Below, piece by piece: positions 31,768 to 36,392 of a DNA stretch of 36,392 nucleotides; within the stretch, counting starts at the first letter, position 1, and each line of letters starts with the position of its first letter. The notes below the pieces were generated by a model, which did not search any database, had not been told where the DNA came from, and was given only the letters and a program-made list of their open reading frames with translations. The stretch covers positions 1 to 36,392 of the forward strand of contig VHDH01000022.1 of NCBI GenBank assembly GCA_016871445.1, read 5' to 3'. The DNA comes from Verrucomicrobiota bacterium. GTDB taxonomy: Bacteria > Verrucomicrobiota > Verrucomicrobiia > Limisphaerales > SXTU01. The position numbers and the translations under genes were made by a program.

Positions 31768-33677
31768 CCTCTTTTCGCACCGTCGGTTTTCTGACATGGG
31801 CCGCCGCGTTCCACGCTTCCGCCGCCCTTGCCGCATGGCTCCTGCTCGCCGATGCAACCGCACTTGCCGCGGAAGGCAAACCACCTCAAGCGGACCGGCT
31901 GTCACCTGTGGTCACTCGGCCCGCGGGCACGTTTCAGGCGGCCTGGCTTTCGCTCGCGGGCGCGGGCGAGCCATGCCGGGTCTTTCTCGCGTGGCGGGAC
32001 GGCAAGCCGGTGCAGTTTTGGTCCACGAAAATCCAACTGCCAGGCGGCCCGAAGCCGCAGGGCGTCCCCAAGCTGCTCGTGGACGGTTTGCGCGGCGACC
32101 TGGCTGTCGTCGAGATCGAACTGCGACTGGTGAGCGTGTGGGCGCCGCAAAAGCGCCTGGCGCTCCAGACGCTGTCCCTCAATCTCGCCGCCTCGGGCCG
32201 ACAGTTGTCCAGCGCGTGGACGCTAAAGAGCGACGGCAAGGAAGTGAGCAAAGGGACGGTCACCGGCGAACTGCGCTCCGACACAGATGGCATCGCAGCG
32301 GGACAGGATTGGCCCGCCTTCCACGGAGTGAAGTCCGCCTGCGCCGGCCCCGCGTATGGCAAACCGCTCGTCGCCGATCTGTCCACCGCGCGACCTGTCT
32401 GGCGGAGCGAGGCGGTGTCGCTCTCCGGTTGGGGGACGGGCGCGGATGCACGGTATCGCGAGCGCACCGCGTTCGGCACGCTGTGCGGCGGCTCCTCTTC
32501 GCCCGTGGTCGCGGATGGGATGATCTACCTCTATCACTATCTGCCGTCGGGAGACGTGACGCCCGAGGGCGCGGACGCGGCGGTCGTGGCGAAGTTCCAG
32601 GAACATCCCGTCGAACACGAAGCCATGCGCCGATGGTATTCCAAACGTGCGGACGTGGTGGTCACCGCCATCGACGGCGCCACGGGCAGGACCGTCTGGG
32701 AATCGGTCTGGCCGGGGAAACAAGGCAACTGGCAGACGCACAAATGGCGCGGCGACAACTTTGTGCCAGCCGTGGCGGATGGGGTGCTGGTGGTAGCTGA
32801 TTATAGCTGGAACCTGTATGCCCACGATGCCAAGACCGGTGCCCTGCTGTGGACGACCGGCAAAAACACCAGCATTAGCAAGGACAAGGGCAACATCGGT
32901 CCGCTGATCTGCAACGGGGTGGTGGTGTGGACCAGCGGCAGTGGCACTCAGGGCTTGGACCTGCGCACCGGCACCGAGCGGTGGAAGGCACCGGGCTCTG
33001 ACGGGGCGCGCCGGCTTAAGTATAACGGCAAGGACGCAGTGCTGCTGTGCGGCCCCAACTTGCATGTGATTGATCCGGCCACCGGCACGATCCTGGCGAA
33101 GGGGACCTTCCCCTCGGCACGCCTGAATAAGGATGGCAAGCCCGATATCGGCAATGGCGCCGGCCCGAACCTGGTGACGCACGAGGACTGGATCGTGTCG
33201 TTCGTGACGGGCAAAGAAGGCGGACAGGTGGTGGCCATGCGCGCCCAGGGCGGCGCCATCAACGAAGTGTGGCGCAATGAAGTGCTGGGCGAGATGGAGG
33301 ACGGGCACATCGGACTGACCATCACCGCCAATGGGCGCATCTTCACGGCCTTCAAGGACAAAGGTGCTCGGTTGATCGAACTGCCAACGGGCAAGACTCT
33401 GGGCGCCGTGCCCGAGCATCTGGGTCGCAGCAATCCCACCTATATCGCTGTTGACGATTGGGTGCTGTCGCAACCCGAATGCCAGCACGGCAAGCAGTCG
33501 ATCACGCTGTTCGACACCACCGCCGGCACGTTGAGGCAGATGCACGAACCCTGGTCCCCGCCGCACAATGACACCACCGCCTATGGCGAGATGCCGACCA
33601 CCAATGTCATCGTGGACGGACGCCTCATCGTCCGCGGCATGGACGGCACTTACTGCTACGACCTCCGGAAACCATGA
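31764..33677 (+). CDS. exported PQQ-type beta-propeller protein
   Basis: 637 residues from ATG 31764 with a signal sequence shared at nucleotide level with the gene at 26751; the frame upstream to 31707 is not protein-like. Residues about 40-185 form a beta-rich N-terminal domain. A propeller of PQQ-type blades follows: CGGSSSPVVADGMIYLYHY, VVTAIDGATGRTVWESVW, VPAVADGVLVVADYSWNLYA, YAHDAKTGALLWTTGKNTS, GLDLRTGTERWKAPGSDG and LHVIDPATGTILAKGTF. It lacks the N-terminal heme or obvious calcium/PQQ residues of true quinoprotein dehydrogenases that could be confirmed by eye, so it may be a structural or binding propeller. A large inverted repeat follows 24 bp after the stop. Confidence 0.85.
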   Translation: MTSFRTVGFLTWAAAFHASAALAAWLLLADATALAAEGKPPQADRLSPVVTRPAGTFQAAWLSLAGAGEPCRVFLAWRDGKPVQFWSTKIQLPGGPKPQGVPKLLVDGLRGDLAVVEIELRLVSVWAPQKRLALQTLSLNLAASGRQLSSAWTLKSDGKEVSKGTVTGELRSDTDGIAAGQDWPAFHGVKSACAGPAYGKPLVADLSTARPVWRSEAVSLSGWGTGADARYRERTAFGTLCGGSSSPVVADGMIYLYHYLPSGDVTPEGADAAVVAKFQEHPVEHEAMRRWYSKRADVVVTAIDGATGRTVWESVWPGKQGNWQTHKWRGDNFVPAVADGVLVVADYSWNLYAHDAKTGALLWTTGKNTSISKDKGNIGPLICNGVVVWTSGSGTQGLDLRTGTERWKAPGSDGARRLKYNGKDAVLLCGPNLHVIDPATGTILAKGTFPSARLNKDGKPDIGNGAGPNLVTHEDWIVSFVTGKEGGQVVAMRAQGGAINEVWRNEVLGEMEDGHIGLTITANGRIFTAFKDKGARLIELPTGKTLGAVPEHLGRSNPTYIAVDDWVLSQPECQHGKQSITLFDTTAGTLRQMHEPWSPPHNDTTAYGEMPTTNVIVDGRLIVRGMDGTYCYDLRKP

Positions 33678-33701
33678 GCCCACGAATCAGGGAACCGGGC
33701 T

Positions 33702-33773
33702 GGCTGGTAAAAGATTTGGGGTAAAAAGTTTCGATCTGTTCCCCAATCTTTTACCCCAAACCTTTTACCAGCC
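33702..33773. terminator. 25-bp inverted repeat with one mismatch (stem-loop after the PQQ gene)
   Basis: Arms at 33702-33726 and 33749-33773 are reverse complements except for one base, separated by 22 bp. The arm contains GGTAAAAGATTTGGGGTAAA, and the motif GGTAAAA/TTTTACC occurs repeatedly. The position between two same-strand genes suggests a terminator or an mRNA-stabilising hairpin, but the length and internal repetition also fit a dispersed repeat. Confidence 0.65.
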
Positions 33774-33831
33774 CATCCGGCCGCCATTCACGCAAACTTC
33801 AGTTCGCCTCTTAATCCCAATCATCTCCGAT

Positions 33832-35640
33832 ATGCACCGTCGCACCCTCCTGAAAATCCTCACTGCCATGGTCGCCACCGCGACGCTGGCTTGCTTCTCG
33901 ACTGCCTTGGCCGCGGACACCGGCGCGCCTTGGCCGTCGGATGTCGCCGACTTCCGGGCACTGGCTCCGGGTGAGCATCCGCGACTGCTCTTCCGCAAGA
34001 GCGACCTGCCCCGGCTCCGGCAGAAGGCCGCGACCCCGGAGGGTCAGGCCATCCTCAAACGCCTCCGGGCGACGCTCGACGCGAAGAACGGCGACACCTT
34101 TCCCACCGTCTTCAACGGCTCCAGCCAGGCCTACGAGGGCAATCGACCCGCCGCAGGTGCCGGTGCCGCCGACGCGAATCGGGAGAGCGAGACGGCGAAT
34201 CCACCCAAGGCCGCTGGCAAAAACACGGAGCTGCCGCTGGGAGCATTTACCATCAGCCATGCCGCGGGCTATGGCCTGCTCTACCAGCTCACGGGCGAGA
34301 AGAAGTTTGCCGACCTAGGCAAGGAAGCCATGCAGAAGGCCCTGGCCGGCGTCCGCGACCGCGATGATCGCTACAGCTTTCGCAAGCCCGGCGGTGCGCT
34401 GCGCTGCGGGCCGTCGCTCGGCTGGACGGCGCTGGGTTACGACCTTTGCTACGACGGCTGGGATCCGGAATTTCGGCAAAAGGTGGCGGAGGAATTCAGC
34501 AAATACAACGAGGGCCCTCATTGCGCGATCGAGGAATGCATCCTCGGCAAGCGCCAGCATCCCGGCAGCAACCACTGGGGAATGGAGGTCGGCGGCTCGG
34601 CCATGGCCATGCTCGCCATCCTCAATGACCCCGGCTGCGACATGAAAAAGTTCGGCCCGCTCGTCGGCCAGAGCACGCAGATCATGATCCGTAACATGAC
34701 GCAGGGCTTCGGTGACGGCGGCTTCTTCGCCGAGGGGGATGGCGCCGGCTCGATGTCCAGCCACATCGTTTTCCTCACCGCCCTCCAGGCCTGGAAGACT
34801 GCGCTCGGAAAGGATTTCATCTCCCCTCGGCTCAACGCCCAGTGGATGGCGAACCGGTGGTTCCTGCAAACCCTCGCCCGCGACGGCCAGCCCGACTATC
34901 ACCCGCAGCGCGGAGCCTACCCGCAAAATATCTGGGGGCGCGGCGGACTGTCCGGCGGTGGTTATTTCTCCATCGGGTTGGGGGTGGCGGCTTCGGCCGA
35001 TGTCCAGGCGGCAATTGCCTGGTATTACAATCACGGTGGCTTTGCGAAACTGGACGCAAAGAACGGCACGCCCTTCGACACGCCGTCTCCCTACCCGCAT
35101 CACGCGGTGCTGGCCTTCGTCAACTGGCCCGTCGGGCTCCCGGAGAAGAATCCCGCCGGCATCATTCCGAACGCGCTGCATGATTCCAAGTGGGGCTTCT
35201 ACGCCTGGCGCAACCGCTGGAGCGACAGCGGTGACGTCGTGATCTCCATCCTCACGAAAAACACCAAGGGCAACTACTCCTGCAAAGCCGAAGGCAGCCT
35301 GAGCATCAACGACACAGGCCGGAAACTGACCTGGGGCAAAATCCCCCGCGGCTTCCAGGGCGACTTCAAGCCCGCCAAAGACGGCTCGACCGTGCTGCCG
35401 ACCGCCGACGGCTCATGCCTGGCGATCGACTTCTCGCAGGCCAGCGGCGCCGAGGCCATGCTCGTGATGACCGGTCCCGGCGCCCCATCCGATAACGCCG
35501 TCGAAGCGGGCGGAGTCCGGTTCAGCTTCCTCTTTCTCGGGAAACGCGCCGATGTGAAACCGACCGTGGACGGCAGCAAAGTAAAGGTCGGCGGGCAGAC
35601 GGTTGCCTTTCAGGACGGCCTCATCATTCTTGGCAAATGA
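33832..35640 (+). CDS. exported heparinase II/III-like (polysaccharide lyase-type) protein
   Basis: 602 residues from ATG 33832 with a twin-arginine-like export signal (MHRRTLLKILTAMVATATLA, cleavage near ALAAD). The frame runs upstream into the PQQ gene but is not coding there. The N-terminal segment EHPRLLFRKSDLPRLRQKA is the classical opening of heparinase/alginate-lyase-like alpha-toroid proteins. The toroid follows (GYGLLYQLTGEKKFADLGKE, ALGYDLCYDGWDPEFRQKV), with GSNHWGMEVGGSAMAMLAI as the conserved Asn-His region. The C-terminal ~150 residues are beta-rich. Family members cleave uronic-acid-containing glycans by beta-elimination; substrate and activity are not inferable here. It is the one gene in the locus that points directly to a glycan substrate. 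Confidence 0.75.
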   Translation: MHRRTLLKILTAMVATATLACFSTALAADTGAPWPSDVADFRALAPGEHPRLLFRKSDLPRLRQKAATPEGQAILKRLRATLDAKNGDTFPTVFNGSSQAYEGNRPAAGAGAADANRESETANPPKAAGKNTELPLGAFTISHAAGYGLLYQLTGEKKFADLGKEAMQKALAGVRDRDDRYSFRKPGGALRCGPSLGWTALGYDLCYDGWDPEFRQKVAEEFSKYNEGPHCAIEECILGKRQHPGSNHWGMEVGGSAMAMLAILNDPGCDMKKFGPLVGQSTQIMIRNMTQGFGDGGFFAEGDGAGSMSSHIVFLTALQAWKTALGKDFISPRLNAQWMANRWFLQTLARDGQPDYHPQRGAYPQNIWGRGGLSGGGYFSIGLGVAASADVQAAIAWYYNHGGFAKLDAKNGTPFDTPSPYPHHAVLAFVNWPVGLPEKNPAGIIPNALHDSKWGFYAWRNRWSDSGDVVISILTKNTKGNYSCKAEGSLSINDTGRKLTWGKIPRGFQGDFKPAKDGSTVLPTADGSCLAIDFSQASGAEAMLVMTGPGAPSDNAVEAGGVRFSFLFLGKRADVKPTVDGSKVKVGGQTVAFQDGLIILGK

Positions 35641-35681
35641 CCTTCAGCCCATTCCCGCCGCGGGAACCATCAAGACACACC

Positions 35682-36392
35682 ATGCGAACGCTCACTCTGC
35701 TCATCCTGCTCGCCTTTCGGTCGATGGCCTGCGCCGGTTACGAACTGCCGAGCCAGATTGATGGCTGCCGCTCCGTTGACGGCCGATTCCTCATCACAGC
35801 CGAACCGATTGGCAAGACGACCAGCCACGGACCGAATCAATGGAGCTTCGTCTGGAAGGACACCAAGACCGGGGAAACTCGAACCGTCCCCGCCCAGGGC
35901 GTCAGCGGCGGGCAGGTTCACGGCCAGCTATTCATCGCTCCAGACGGCGAGACGTTCGCTCTCTTTAACCACGTGACGCTCTGGTATCCCGGCAAGTCCG
36001 ACATGCACGGGGCTACCAAGCTGTGGGGCGACAAGGCTGGCTCTCCGCGGGACATCCAGCACGAGGCGTTCTCTCGCCGCATCATCGTTTACAAAAAGGA
36101 CGGCAGCATCCTCAAGGAACTCGGCGTCACCGATTTGCTGAATCAGGCGGAACTCGAGAACGTGACGACGGTTTTCACACGAGTTCACTGGGTTCAGGAG
36201 TATCCCGGTCTGCGCTTCAAGGAGACTCCGCGGCCCGGCTACGCGTTCTATCGCGTCAGTCCTGACTACACGGTGCTCGAGGTTCGTGCCGTCACACCGC
36301 GCGGCAGCAAGGAGAAGTCGGGCCGTGTCATCCGCGTCTCGCTGACCGACGGAAAAATCCTCGACCCCAACGCCGAGCTGGAAGGCGACAAG
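35682..36392 (+). CDS. unrecognised secreted protein, 3' end outside window
   Basis: ATG 35682 opens a frame of 237 codons that runs to the window edge without a stop. It begins with a short signal-like sequence (MRTLTLLILLAFRSMACAG). The mature part is polar and beta-rich, with WSFVWKDTKTGETRTVPAQG, LFIAPDGETFALFNHVTLWY, RIIVYKKDGSILKELGVTD and YTVLEVRAVTPRGS. The pattern of short strands (query of state, PDGE, TLWYPG) is reminiscent of a beta-propeller or lipocalin-like secreted protein, but I do not recognise a family. It starts 41 bp after the heparinase-like gene on the same strand, so it is probably co-transcribed with it. Confidence 0.75.
   Translation, partial: MRTLTLLILLAFRSMACAGYELPSQIDGCRSVDGRFLITAEPIGKTTSHGPNQWSFVWKDTKTGETRTVPAQGVSGGQVHGQLFIAPDGETFALFNHVTLWYPGKSDMHGATKLWGDKAGSPRDIQHEAFSRRIIVYKKDGSILKELGVTDLLNQAELENVTTVFTRVHWVQEYPGLRFKETPRPGYAFYRVSPDYTVLEVRAVTPRGSKEKSGRVIRVSLTDGKILDPNAELEGDK

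Noticed and set aside
31679-32800. 373-codon plus-strand ORF overlapping the start of the PQQ gene in another frame
   Set aside because: Arg/Gly-rich product without domain features; the PQQ frame has a signal peptide, propeller motifs and an ATGA-coupled start.
32223-33683. 486-codon minus-strand open frame covering the PQQ gene
   Set aside because: The plus strand has clear PQQ blades and a signal peptide; the antisense product has no recognisable features.

Overview
The window looks like a chromosomal piece of a GC-rich, free-living member of the PVC superphylum, most likely Verrucomicrobiota (Limisphaerales/Pedosphaera-like), with Planctomycetota as the alternative. The grounds are several families that are abundant there: DUF1592/1588/1585 'planctomycete cytochrome' proteins, Tat-exported DUF1552 proteins, TIGR03067-like lipocalin domains, an ECF sigma factor coupled to a FecR-WD40 protein, and short palindromic intergenic repeats. 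The assignment rests on gene content, not on a phylogenetic marker.

Positions 1-9501 are mostly ordinary. The window opens inside a low-complexity Ala/Gln/Gly-rich protein with ten in-frame 15-bp PGEGK repeats. A HupE/UreJ-type membrane protein and a full-length secreted tricorn-protease homologue follow. On the minus strand are a short amidohydrolase C-terminal remnant and an NHL beta-propeller protein. Next come tRNA-Leu(GAG) and a tight lgt - RluA/RluD-type pseudouridine synthase - rnhB group, whose middle gene appears to start at CTG.

Positions 9502-36392 are an accessory export/electron-transfer locus, all on the plus strand. It begins with a relic ORF carrying two consecutive export signals. 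An ECF sigma factor and a membrane FecR-WD40 protein follow, then a 60-codon CXXCH stub and DUF1592-a, all joined by ATGA overlaps. Three di-CXXCH DUF1592 proteins (a, b, c) are each accompanied by one or two DUF1552 proteins (a; b; c and d). Interspersed are a lactonase-fold propeller, three two-domain TIGR03067-like proteins, a DUF1349-like lectin/glucanase-fold protein, a PQQ-type propeller and the stub of a second one, a heparinase II/III-like protein and a secreted protein that runs off the end.

Almost every product in this part has a Sec or Tat signal. The simplest reading is a periplasmic or surface oxidative and carbohydrate-related system with its own ECF/FecR regulator. The substrate is unknown, and the functions of DUF1592 and DUF1552 are not established.

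The most unusual aspect is modular reuse of gene 5' ends. Two truncated stubs are each held by ATGA overlaps on both sides. A 53-bp leader module occurs before the sigma gene and again before DUF1592-b with identical block spacing. Two DUF1552 paralogues share a 64-bp identical start. A TIGR03067-like gene and the PQQ gene share a ribosome-binding-site and signal-peptide segment although their mature domains are unrelated. The 874-bp gap at 17959-18832 holds several nested inverted repeats.
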